Shown: piece by piece, positions 32,549-42,879 of the stretch
Position numbering within the stretch: the stretch's first letter is position 1
Layout of the letters: every line of letters begins with the position of its first letter
Origin: Cornus controversa
Lineage: Eukaryota > Streptophyta > Magnoliopsida > Cornales > Cornaceae
Assembly (NCBI GenBank): GCA_026545225.1
Contig: CM048845.1
Coordinates: 32,602,501-32,666,500 of the forward strand
DNA: 64,000 bases
Direction of reading: 5' to 3'
Translations under genes and position numbers: made by a program
The notes under the pieces: model-generated
What the model was told of the DNA's origin: nothing
The model's input: the letters and a program-made list of their open reading frames with translations, nothing else
Databases searched by the model: none

Positions 32549-34063
32549 TGATTCGTGTGTGAGAGTGACTCAAAAATATATCAATTAAAAATTTTCACAC
32601 TTCGCAATAGAACGAATTCCTTACAGAATAGGGCTATCGAAAGGGGTATCGTACCTCAGGGATTATGGTCTGATGAGTTGGAATACGAAATTAATTCTAA
32701 TTAAATTTAAAAGAAAAGAATTCTGATTTTTAAACTAATTAAAAAGATAAAATAAAATAAATCAAAGTAAACAAGATAGTGAAGATAATAGGAGAGAAAC
32801 CTAGGGTGTTTGACTTCACCACTAACTCCACAATCAATGGTCAATTGAATCAACTATAGGGGAATTACATCATGCATAAGTGGTGTCGGTGGCTACAAGC
32901 TCACCTTCATCCGTCAAGAAGATAACATATGATTAAGGCTAAGCCATGGACTATCTTCGATTGGCATGGGCCATCTGCCTAACTACTCTAATCTAGGGTG
33001 CAGTATGGTTCATCTTCTCTAGGCATAATCCATCAAAGCTCATAATAATATATTCAGTGATTACCATTGTGTAATAATCTTTCTCATGATCAAAGAAAAC
33101 AAGAGAGATTGAGTTCAATAACAACAACTAAATATCTAAGATAAGATAAGAAATCATTGAAACTGAATTTACAAGACTTTTATTGCTCAATTCTATAATA
33201 AGAATCCTCACAATTACACAATCTATGCATGTATATAAAGGTCCCCAATAATTAAAACAATCAAACCATTGATGCTTTGTTAGGGCTACATCAAAACCCT
33301 AGTAGATGAACTAGCCGCTCATGGTAGAAGAAGAAGCTTCAACTGTTGAGGAAGAAGACATCATCTTTCTGAATTACGCGTATGACTTCGTTCTCCAATG
33401 GCTCTGCAATATGTTTCTGTTCTCTTCAGCCCTCTCAGACTCTCCAATCTCTGTTCTCTCTGTCCAATCTCCTCCTCCAATTCAGCCTCCAAGTCTTCCC
33501 TTTATTCCCCAAGAGAATACACCAAAGTCCTAATCCAATTAGGAATAAATTAGGGTTTCCCACAGCACTAATCAGGTGGGTTTTTCCTGCTGACTTCGGC
33601 CCAACTTTTGATCCACTAGAAGTCTGATTTACGGAATTTTCGTGAAATACAAAAGTGTGTAGAATCAAATTTCGTTCAACCTTACGCGAGAATAATATCG
33701 ATTTAAGGCTCGTAAATAAGACTTTTGGTCCGTGTTCCAAAACGGGATTAAGACTGTATTATGCGCAGATTTGGGCTTCAGGCCCGAAACCTTCTTAAGC
33801 AGCTGTAATTCTCTTGGACCTCTTTCTTGGGCTGATTTGAGTTGAAATAAATGGTTGAGTGAATCTCCTTGATGTAGGCTTCATCTCACCATCTTGGATG
33901 TCTTCTTTAAAAACTCAAAAGCACAGTTTTAACTGAAATAATCATTAAGGCCCTGAAAATACAGAAAACACTAAAACAAAATAAAATCACAAAATAATCT
34001 ATCACTAAGAGAATAAAATACATAAGTTAAGAGGCTAGAATGCATAACATTCAACGCCTATCA
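32549..34063 (-). mobile_element. Athila-type solo LTR (1515 bp) with GTGAT target duplication
   Basis: Ends TG...CA and is flanked by perfect GTGAT (32544-32548 and 34064-34068). It is collinear with, and very similar to, the 5' LTR at 1917-3429, in the same orientation. It splits the RNase H region of the chromovirus. No internal sequence remains, so it is the product of LTR-LTR recombination. Open frames inside are not genes. Confidence 0.93.
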
Positions 34064-34068
34064 GTGAT

Positions 34069-35760
34069 CAAAAAATACTTCAAATTTCTTCCTGTACAAG
34101 TAGTGTCTCCACACCTTCAAAGCAAACATAATTATCGCCAATTCCAAATCATGAGTTTGATAGTTTTTCTCGTGAGACTTTAATTGCCATGACCCATAAG
34201 CAACAACTCTCTCCATTTTCATCAACACGTAACCCATTCCATCATGTGAAGCATCACAATATATATTACATATCCCAACCCACGCTCTGGAATCACTAAA
34301 ACTGGAGCAGTAGTCAATCTCTTCAATTCCCGGATGGCAAGCTCACAAGCTTCGTTCCATGCAAATTTTACTCCCTTACAAGTAAGTCTTATCATAGGTG
34401 CCGCTAACTGAGAGAAATCCTCCACAAATCTCTGGTAATTGTCGGTTAACCTCAAGAAGCTCTAAGTTTCAAACATGTTCTTCAGATATTCCCAATCTAT
34501 TATAGTCTCAATCTTAGAAGGATTCACAGAAACTCCTCCCAAAACCACATGTCCGAGAAACTTCACTTTCTATAGCCAAAGCTTGCATTTCTCATACTTA
34601 ACATACAACTGGTTCTCCCTTAGAATTTGCAATACCGTCTCAAGTGGTTCTCATGTTCCTCCCTTGATAAAGAATACACGAGAATGTCACCAAAAAACAC
34701 CACGACATAATAGTCAAGGAGTGCACTAAACACACGGTTCATTAAGTCCATAAATGCCACTGGTGCATTTGTTAATCCAAAAGACATCACAAGGAACTCG
34801 TAATGATCATACCATATATGAAAATCAGTTTTAGAAACATCTCCTTCCTTGACACCTAACTGATAATACCCTGGCCTCAAGTTAATTTTGGAGAAACACT
34901 TAGCTCCCTTAAGTTGGTTAAACAAATCATCTATCCTTGGCCAGGGATATTTGTTCTTGATCATCGCACAGTTTGGCTTCTGATAGTCAATACAGAACTG
35001 TAGTGATCCATCCTTCTTCTTAGCAAATAGGACCGGTGCTGCCCAAGGTGAAACACTAGGACATATAAAACCTTTCGCCCTCAAGTCCTCTAATTTCTCT
35101 TTCAACACTTTCAATTCTACCTGTGCCATACAATATAGTGCCATAGAAATGGGTGATATACCAGGTATGATGTCAATGGAAAATTCAACATCCTGTCTAG
35201 GAGGCAATTCCATCAACTCCTCCAAAAATACATCCTCAAAATCGCAAACCACTTCGAAAAAGTTTTCAAAGTTTCGCCCTTCTTCTTCGGTCACAAGACT
35301 AGCTAGGAAAAAGTCATAGTCACTTCGATCCCACAATCCATAGAGTGACAAAGAATGAATTTCACTCTGTTCTCCTACGAAGCAAAAGTAATCTCCTTCG
35401 GGTGTACACACTGACATTCTTCTCTATTTCGAGAATGACATCGAAGCTCGTCATCTCTAGGAGAACAAAATCAAATACCAATCACCGATTTTCTATCTCT
35501 ACCTCACTTGCTCGATAAACTGGCCATATCTAGGATCACCCTACCCCCAACTAACGTATCGATACACAAGGTTCTATTTAAGGTCAACACCTCTAACCCC
35601 AAAGCAGAGCAAAAGCAATTGACATAAAGGAATAGGATGCACCCGAATCAATTAAAACTCTAGCCCATGATCTAGATACAAAAAAAATACCTCGCACCAC
35701 CAAATAACCCGCTGAAGTCTCAGCTAGAGTAATCGCATACGCATGGCCCTATATAACCAT
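34069..35760 (-). pseudogene. Chromovirus pol, part 1: protease, RT, RNase H start
   Basis: The protease part (about 35760-35520) keeps the active site VLIDSGASYSF. The reverse transcriptase (35417-34620) reads [40 protein letters not shown] (I)[35 protein letters not shown] and [19 protein letters not shown]. The catalytic box reads [12 protein letters not shown]; the family has FIDDILVYS, so one Asp is lost. RNase H starts with DNYQRFVEDFSQLAAPMIRL (34455), followed by [13 protein letters not shown] residues, and is then cut by the solo LTR. Typical Ty3 order, clearly inactive. Confidence 0.87.
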
Positions 35761-36929
35761 CTTGACTAGCCACTTCCTTGATAGCCGGACAACTGAGCAG
35801 AGGCAATAGGAGTCACTCCCCTCCTCGATTGCGAACACGAAATAGCTTGTGTAAGTTGTGGTGGCTGAGGAACTCTAAATCCTGACTTTACCCTAGAAGT
35901 TTGTGAATAATACTGTTGTGACCCCGTAGCACTGTAAGTACCACTCTTCTTCTATGGGCAATCCCTCACCATATGACCCACCGGTCCACACCTATAGCAC
36001 TTCCTCGAATCCTCCTTAGGTGTAGGTTACTACTGTGGGCACTCTGACTTATAATTCCCCATCTGTAGACACTGCTAACATTTTATCTTGTCCCGAGAGG
36101 ACCCAGTAGGCATAGAAACTGTAGAGAATGACTGTGTCTATTGTGGCCCTCGTGAGAAGGAACTACTTCCCTTGTGTTTCTTCTTCAGATTGCTTTCCAG
36201 ATGAGAAACGACACTTCGAGACTATTTCCTCGAGTCCCGTATTCTCTGAATATCATTGTCGTCCACCTTTGCTAACAATGTTCACCTCACCACCTCCGCA
36301 TAACTAGGCAAGTCCAAGATAGTGACCTTGGTCCTTAGCTCAAATCTAAGTCCTTTCACGAATCTCAATGCTTTTGTTTGTTCATTTACTACCATCTTTG
36401 ATGCATATCAAGATAAGGTCATAAACTTACATTCATAGTTTATCACACTTATTCCTCTCTAAATCAAGTGTATGAACTCATCCTGTAAGGCTTCCTTCAC
36501 TGTGTCTGAAAAATACTTCTTAAGGAACAACCTCCAGAAGGTTTCCTATTCCATGTTGTGAGTATGAGTCATGGACTTCCACCACAAGTTTGTCACCCCC
36601 GTTAAATGAATAGGAATCATGGACATCCTCAGATCATCCTCTTCTATCCTTAGCATATCGAATGCTTTGGATATCTGTTCAAGCTAATCTTCTACAGCCA
36701 TAGGATCTGATCTCCCATCAAAGATAGGAGGGACGTTCATCTTCTTGAACAGTTCTAGAGCTTTCATTGCCCTATTCCCATCTCCCTATGCCTGATTCTG
36801 TAGACCTTCATTGGACGTCCTAGCCAAAAATTTTATGGCAACATTCATCTCTCTGACTAACTATGCCCTGTCTATCAACAGTGGTGGAGTAGGATCCATG
36901 ACTCTTCCTCGACCTCTTCTCAGTGGCAT
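35760..36929 (-). pseudogene. Chromovirus gag
   Basis: The reading starts MPLRRGRGRVMDPTPPLLID at 36929. The capsid includes PPIFDGRSDPMAVED, FDMLRIEEDDLRMSMIPIHL, VTNLWWKS, FLKKYFSDTVKEALQDEFI and GLRFELRTKVTILDLPSYAE. A CCHC knuckle, CYRCGPVGHMVRDCP, lies near 36000, with a degraded CxxC..C motif before it. About ten in-frame stops are scattered through it. It leads into the protease with no gap. Confidence 0.82.
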
Positions 36930-37148
36930 GATTCTAATAAACATTTTCAAAGAAGATAATCACATGCATATGTCAATTAATTAACTCTACTCACTTATAA
37001 AATCATGTCATTTCACTCAACACAAAATTTGAAACATAACACATAAAAGTCTCTTAAACCTAATCCTTACCTCACTTCCTTAGGAGTTCCAACCTAATGC
37101 TGACATTTGACCCTTAACCTTCGTCCTCCGGTATTCAAACCCGATTAT

Positions 37149-37160
37149 GCTCTGATACCA
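37149..37160 (-). other. Primer binding site, tRNA-iMet
   Basis: Minus-strand TGGTATCAGAGC, three bases inside the 5' LTR end. It confirms minus orientation for the 13-kb chromovirus. Confidence 0.9.
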
Positions 37161-37163
37161 TGT

Positions 37164-39570
37164 TGTCATGCCCCAGTTTCTGAGTCACCAGAGACTAAGT
37201 CTCTGAGCCTGAATTTTGAGAGTGATCCCGTCCATTAGCCCTAATTAACCATTTTAACTTTTAAATTATCGCAAAAACTTAATCACATATATACAATTAC
37301 CTATGTATGACTCAACATCAATCATTCACTGTGGTCCCCACACGTAGCCACACATGTACATCCAAACATTACTTCATTCTTAATCTAGTTGTGGACTACA
37401 AGTTAGATTGATCAAAATCTACCATTTGATTAATTGAACTAGGTAATTCGATTAATCGTCTTTGCTCCTTTGATTAATTGTAGTGTCAATTAATCGATGG
37501 TCTATCGAAGTACTATTATAATCACACTAGAATTTGAAGTCCAATATTATGGAACATTTTTTGATTGATGTTCGTTTATTGAAGCTGTTCGATTAATCAA
37601 AGAGGGGTCTTCAATTAATCAAAGGCAATTTGACTGAAAATTCTCATACTGCTCAATTATCATCCTCTAACATGCAAACATTTTTTCTTGAAATACAACA
37701 CATCTAAAGTAGTCCATAATATGCATAACATGATCAATTCATAAAAATGACATTCATACATAAACAAATTTTAAACACATACATTTTGTGCAAATCCATA
37801 GTTTGAGGCAGAAATGCCTAAATACATTGTTTCAAAATCTCATATTTCCTTATACATTTCTAAATGCACCATGTGCATATCCCAGACGTGATCAACAACC
37901 TCCTTCCTATGCCCTGAAAGTGTTAATGTAGGGGAATAAATAATTTCAACGGCTCAAAGAAATACATTGTGCAATCCACTCAAGTCCACACTTCATATCA
38001 ATACATAAACACAATTCAACATGCATAGCCTAGCTACGTGTCATGCTTCCTAGCATTCTAGTCAAAACCAAGATTTTCATATCACACAACATATACATCA
38101 AAATACTTGACAACCACAATGTTCACAAACATGCTTCAATGCATAGTCTTATCATATCTATAACATATGACACAATTGAAATCGAATATGAAACCCACTC
38201 AAATCACATTACACACACTGTTACACTTAAGACTCAAATCGCTCTTGGAATTGGAATCACACTCACACATACAATTCGAATATGTGCCGAAGCCCCATAC
38301 CTACTAGGAAATAATTTCTTAAATTCCTATCTACCTATGCATATTTATCCCAATTCCATAGCTTTAACTCTAAAAAATGAGTTAATTCATATTCCTCTTT
38401 TAGATAAGTACACTTATCTCTCCATATTCTAGTAATTCTTTGGCTACTAACCCACTGGTAACCAACCCTCTTGCGCAAGTTTGAGTATTTTCAACCTTAG
38501 ATGATATGTTCCCCATCTACTTTGTGCATGAGTTGCTACCGAGATAACCCCCCCCCCCCACACACACACACAAAAATGTCACATTTTGCATATATGTTCA
38601 CAAGTCTTGATACATTGCACCCACTTCACGTCATATGTTCATTTCTAGCATGTCATTCAAGAATCATATTGACAAGTACAAATGTTCAACCCTTTCAACA
38701 ATTCACCACATTAAAACTAAGATCCAACATATTCACCAAAAATCTCATATATGCAATATACTTCATATAAGGCATATATTAGCAATTCATGCATTCTATA
38801 TCACACATTGATCATTTGTTATCCAAGAAAACATATACATATCAATTTAAACAAGAATTTTATCTCAGGAGTTCATAAGATTCATATATAACATGAAAAC
38901 ATTCATTTTATGCTATCAACATGAAATTAAATTTAAAATGAAAGACACAATACACACCCCCTATCTCAAGAGATATAATCTCCAGCTATCCCTCAAAATT
39001 ACCAACACCAAAGTTATCCAAAATTCCTTTTGTTCAGTTCCAAGTGACGCTCTTGCCACGTAGAACAAGCTTCTTTTCTTCGGCACCTTCCAAATCAAGC
39101 CTGAAGGGCTCCGAAACTTAGAGAGAGCTTGTGTGGGAAGAGATAAGAGAGATATACATAATTTTAGAGAGAGAAAATCATTGTAAATATCTATCCCTCA
39201 GATATTACTAAGCGCTAGGGCGTAAAATGACCAAAACACTCCTAGTCACTTAACGTACCTTCTCGACCTCAATTTTTTAATCTGAAAGTGGCTATGGCCT
39301 TAAAATAAAATTTGTCTCTTCTAATATTCTAATTGGTCTATAACCAAAAATAAGATTTTCTAAAAAAATATCCAGATTTTCGGGCCCACCCGACTACCAT
39401 CTCGGGTCTTAACAATCCAAAATTTTAAAATAAGCTAAATGGCTCACAAAACTCTCCAGACCTCTAAACAAGTCCCCACGTATGTAAATTATATTTGAAA
39501 TATATTCAAATCAATTTATTATCCTATTTTTGAAAATAATTAAATAAAAGAAAAAATTCGGATCTCTATC
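37164..39570 (-). repeat. 5' LTR of the chromovirus (2.4 kb)
   Basis: Collinear with the 3' LTR, except for about 500 extra bases at 38013-38510. The terminal CA reads TC here (TCTATC|CCATA). A promoter block (TATA and GACCAAAACACTCC..CACTTAACGTACC, read on plus) lies near 39220-39260. CGATTAATCG-like palindromes recur at 37440-37625. Confidence 0.85.
38013..38510 (+). pseudogene. Possible endogenous pararetrovirus (Caulimoviridae-like) protease fragment
   Basis: The left LTR passes directly from TTCAACAT to ATGTTCC; the right LTR has about 500 bp here. On the plus strand that extra DNA has a 129-residue open frame (38043-38432). Its C-terminal part includes APYLLGNNFLNSYLPMHIYP followed by LTLKNELIHIPLL, which resembles the LGNNF region of plant pararetroviral retropepsins. 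The DTG/DSG active site is not seen, so only the latter half of a protease would be present. Openness over 390 bases in AT-rich LTR DNA is notable. An ordinary chance frame or another retroelement protease remains possible. Confidence 0.42.
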
Positions 39571-40126
39571 CCATATGTGACGTATATTGCATATATGAGG
39601 TTTTGTGACATGTGTTGGGACCCTAGTTTCAACTTGGATGATTTTTATCTAATTTCAATGTGAATTATGTTTAATTGATTGAATATGCATGTGTGGATAT
39701 GGTTCATTCCATGACATGCTAGATATGAACCAAGGGCATGAAATTAGTGCTGCTGCATCGAGGACTTGTGTATGTGTATGTTATATATGATAGGATTAGT
39801 GTATGGGGTGATTTTTGGAGAGTGACTCATGTGGAAAGTAGAGGGAAAAAAGATCCTCCGAGGTTAAAATACCTTAAACTTGCACAAGAAGGGTTGTGAC
39901 CTGTGGGTTAGTGGCCCGAGAATAACTATGAATTGTTATGGGGCAAAAGCACGTATCAAATTGTGTGAGTGTGAGCACTATTATGAGAGGTCGAGGAAGT
40001 GAGAGTAATGTGATTTATATGTTGGACTTTGAGTTCGAGTTATTTTTGGTCGTATGTTATATATAATGAAATTGTACGTTGATGCATAGAATAAGTTGAG
40101 CATTTGTGAATTGTCATGTTTCTTAA
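39571..40126 (+). repeat. Old chromovirus-type LTR, right piece
   Basis: Resumes the LTR broken at 26521 (the CCATA target site). U5-like plus-strand sequence without coding content, ended by the Athila-type LTR at 40127. Confidence 0.45.
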
Positions 40127-42065
40127 TGTGAGTCAAATTTTAAATTCACCACTCGCAATAGGACAAATCCTTGTAGGATAGGGCTATTGAAAGGGTTGTC
40201 GAACCTCAAGGACTTGCGTAATTAGATTGGTTGTGTTACTTAGTTTTCAAGTTTGATTCTAATTCAATGGAACATATTGATTGATTGTCTGTGTTCTTTA
40301 ATCTAATTAAAGCTAAATAAAATTGAATGTAAATGAAATAAGTGGAGATGATCAAGGGAGAGAAATATAGGGAATTTGACTTCACCACTAACTTCTCAAC
40401 AATGATCAATTGCATTTAATTTGGGGAAATGAATCTATGTAAATATTGAATTATGTGGCTTTAAGCACACAACAAAACCATTAAGAAAGGTTCATTCAAA
40501 TTGAACTAAGCATAAATCATCTTTGGTTAGCATGAACTATCTACTTAACTATATTAATTAAACTAAACTAATATGTAGTATAGTTCATCTTCCCTTAGCA
40601 TAGTTTATCAAAACCCTAATTTGAATGATCATTAAACACCATTGCATAATCGTCATATTTACAATCATAGAGAGTAAATAGAAAATTAGGTCAACCATAA
40701 CATAATTTAGTCTAAGACAAGAACTCAATTCTATTAAAGTTGAACTTAAATCATTGAAAACCAAAGAATAGTACAACTATTATATTATCCAAATTATGCA
40801 ATCAATAAATAGAAGTCAAAATCCCCAAATCAAATTACAATCAAACCATTGAAGAATAGAGTTAGGGTTACATCAAGTACCTAGAAGAAGATTTAGCTGC
40901 TCATGCTTGTGGTTGGAGACTTGATCAATGACATGAACACCGTCTTCATGCCTCTTCTTCTCTAAAAAATAGCTTTAAGTCACCCCTCCAGTTGCTCTAA
41001 AGTTGCCTCCCTTGCCAATATCAAATTAGGGTTGAAATCCTAGTTAAAGTAGGAGATAAGTGAAAATTCTTTAGGTCAAGAGCGTGACTGCCCCCTTTTA
41101 AGGGTGCAACTGCCCCTTTTACATATCATATGTCAATTTTGGGCCTTACTTAGCCCATACTTGTAATACCCCGCTCCAACACATGGTATGATATTGTCCG
41201 CTTTGGGCCTGAGCCCGCACGGTTTTGCTCTTGGGTTTTATCCCAAAAGGCCTCATACCATTTGAAGAGAACATACTACATATAAGCACATCCCCTTTTT
41301 CCACACCCAGGCGATGTGGGATTGAGCACCTTGTACCCTATCAGTGTGGTAGCTTAGCCCAGTGTCTGTCTATGCACCCGCCCACTCACACCCGTCCACA
41401 AGGGTTACTACAATCCACCCCCCTACGAGGGGTTACTACAATCCACCCCCCTACGAGGCCCGACGCCCTCGTCGGCACACTTACTTCCGGCTAGGTTCAG
41501 GCTCTGATACCAATTGTAATACCCCGCTCCAACACATGGTATGATATTGTCCGCTTTGGGCCTGAGCCCGCACGGTTTTGCTCTTGGGTTTACCCCAAAA
41601 GGCCTCATACCATTTGAAGAGAACATACTACATATAAGCACATCCCCTTTTCCACACCCAGGTGATGTGGGATTGAGCACCTCGTACCCTGTCAGTGTGG
41701 TAGCTCAGTCCAGTGTTTGTCTATGCACCCTCCCACTCACACCCGTCCACAAGGGTTACTACAATCCACCCCCCTACGAGGGGTTACTACAATACTTCAA
41801 TATAGATAGGCCCAATGCTGATTTTTCATCAATTAAGCTTGCTTTTGGCCCACTTCTTTAGTCAATTTGACTTGGATCTTCAATATCTCCTCTCAATATA
41901 AGCATCAACAATGGCCCAATCGCAATGATTTTAATGGAAATTACTATTTAGTACCTGAAAAGCAAATAAACTCAAAATTAGAATTAAAATCACTAAATAA
42001 ATATTACTAACGTATTAGTGTATACAACTTTAAGGGCTCGAATGTGAAATATTCAATGCCTATCA
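40127..42065 (-). repeat. Athila-type 3' LTR, with a TRIM inside
   Basis: On the minus strand it begins TGATAGGCATTGAATATTTC and ends with CCTATTGCGAGTGGTGAATT and GACTCACA, homologous to but diverged from the 1917-3429 LTR. The adjoining minus-strand purine tract AAGTTTGGGGGTG ends exactly at the LTR start, so this is a 3' LTR. About 1.3 kb once the 630-bp TRIM is removed. The left limit is approximate. Confidence 0.72.
41162..41791 (-). mobile_element. Complete TRIM retroelement (630 bp) with ATACT target duplication
   Basis: Two terminal repeats of about 279 and 277 bp (41162-41440, 41515-41791), both TGTAATACCCCGCTCC...GGTTACTACA, enclose only 74 bases. On the minus strand these hold the tRNA-iMet primer site TGGTATCAGAGC (41512-41501) and a G-rich purine tract. 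ATACT at 41157-41161 and 41792-41796 is a perfect target duplication. Each terminal repeat itself ends in a duplicated TTACTACAATCCACCCCCCT module. Non-coding. The two repeats are nearly identical, so the insertion looks recent. Short open frames here are not genes. Confidence 0.92.
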
Positions 42066-42879
42066 CACCCCCAAACTTATATATTGCAAGTCCCTTAGCA
42101 ATACAAGAAGATTAAAACTAAAATACTACTCTAAATCCTCTTTATGGGGAGAAACTGATTGCATTTAATGTATGCAACAAGCCTTTTATACCCCTAGGCA
42201 TCCCTAGTGTATGAATGAAGTTTTGTGAGGGTTTTACAAAAATGATACCCACAAACATTCAAAATTTTATTCACAACATCCATAAAAAATAAGACTACAA
42301 TATGTATTTAAAAGACTTGCATTTAAGAAAACTTTCAAATCCCTAAATCCCATAATTCAAAACAATGGCCCCCACAACAAATTGACCATAACAATGCTCG
42401 TAGCAACCTCCCCTAGCTCCCTCGTATAAAGTGAACTAGCAGTCCTCTATGTGGCTTAATCTAACTCTAAGCATACCAAGTCACATATCCATTTAACTCA
42501 TTAGATCCCTTTATTAAATTCACACTCAAAGAATGAATATATAACTCCATCTTTTTCTTTCTTTCTATTTTTTTTCTTTTTATTTTATTTTATTGGTTGT
42601 GCAATGTCTTGGTCCATTAAGCTTTCCAGAAGATACATGTAACAAAATTTCAGTCAATGACTCCCAAACTAAATGACTTTAGAGCACTAGGTGTCAATAC
42701 ATCCCAAATGACTTAATCACTCGAATCATCAAGGCTATAAACCAAGATAACCAATGATCTAGTCTCTTCTCACCCCTCACTTTTGGCACGAACAGTCAAT
42801 GCTTATTGAGACAAGAGGTTCAATTAGTTTGTGAAAAGGATCATTTTTTTTATTTTGCATTTTTTTTTATGAAGACAAG
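42066..42879 (-). mobile_element. 3' internal part of the Athila-type element
   Basis: Begins with the polypurine tract beside the LTR and continues into non-coding DNA resembling the long 3' untranslated region of Athila-type elements. It is cut at 42880 by a chromovirus LTR. No envelope or pol sequence is visible. Confidence 0.5.

Larger units (their letters stand above)
26522..39570 (-). mobile_element. Ty3 chromovirus (Tekay-like), 13 kb with nested insertions
   Basis: A full-length but dead LTR retrotransposon on the minus strand. CCATA at 26517-26521 and 39571-39575 is a perfect five-base target duplication. In element order: 5' LTR, tRNA-iMet primer site, gag, protease, RT, RNase H, integrase, chromodomain, a purine tract (AAGGTGGGGAGG), 3' LTR. 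The chromodomain and long LTRs point to the Tekay lineage of chromoviruses. Later insertions are an Athila-type solo LTR in RNase H, another in the 3' LTR, and a TRIM in the 3' LTR. Stops and frameshifts occur in every domain. Confidence 0.88.

Noticed and set aside
33321..33740. Open frames on both strands as genes
   Set aside because: They lie wholly inside an LTR with a diagnosed target duplication, and equivalent positions in the sister LTR do not conserve the frames.
41162..41791. Cassandra-type TRIM carrying a 5S rRNA promoter
   Set aside because: The TGTAATACCCC start suggested it, but no 5S rRNA-like sequence is present in either terminal repeat.
41225..41861. Overlapping 60-106 residue frames
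   Set aside because: They are translations of TRIM terminal repeats; the two similar peptides simply reflect the two repeats.
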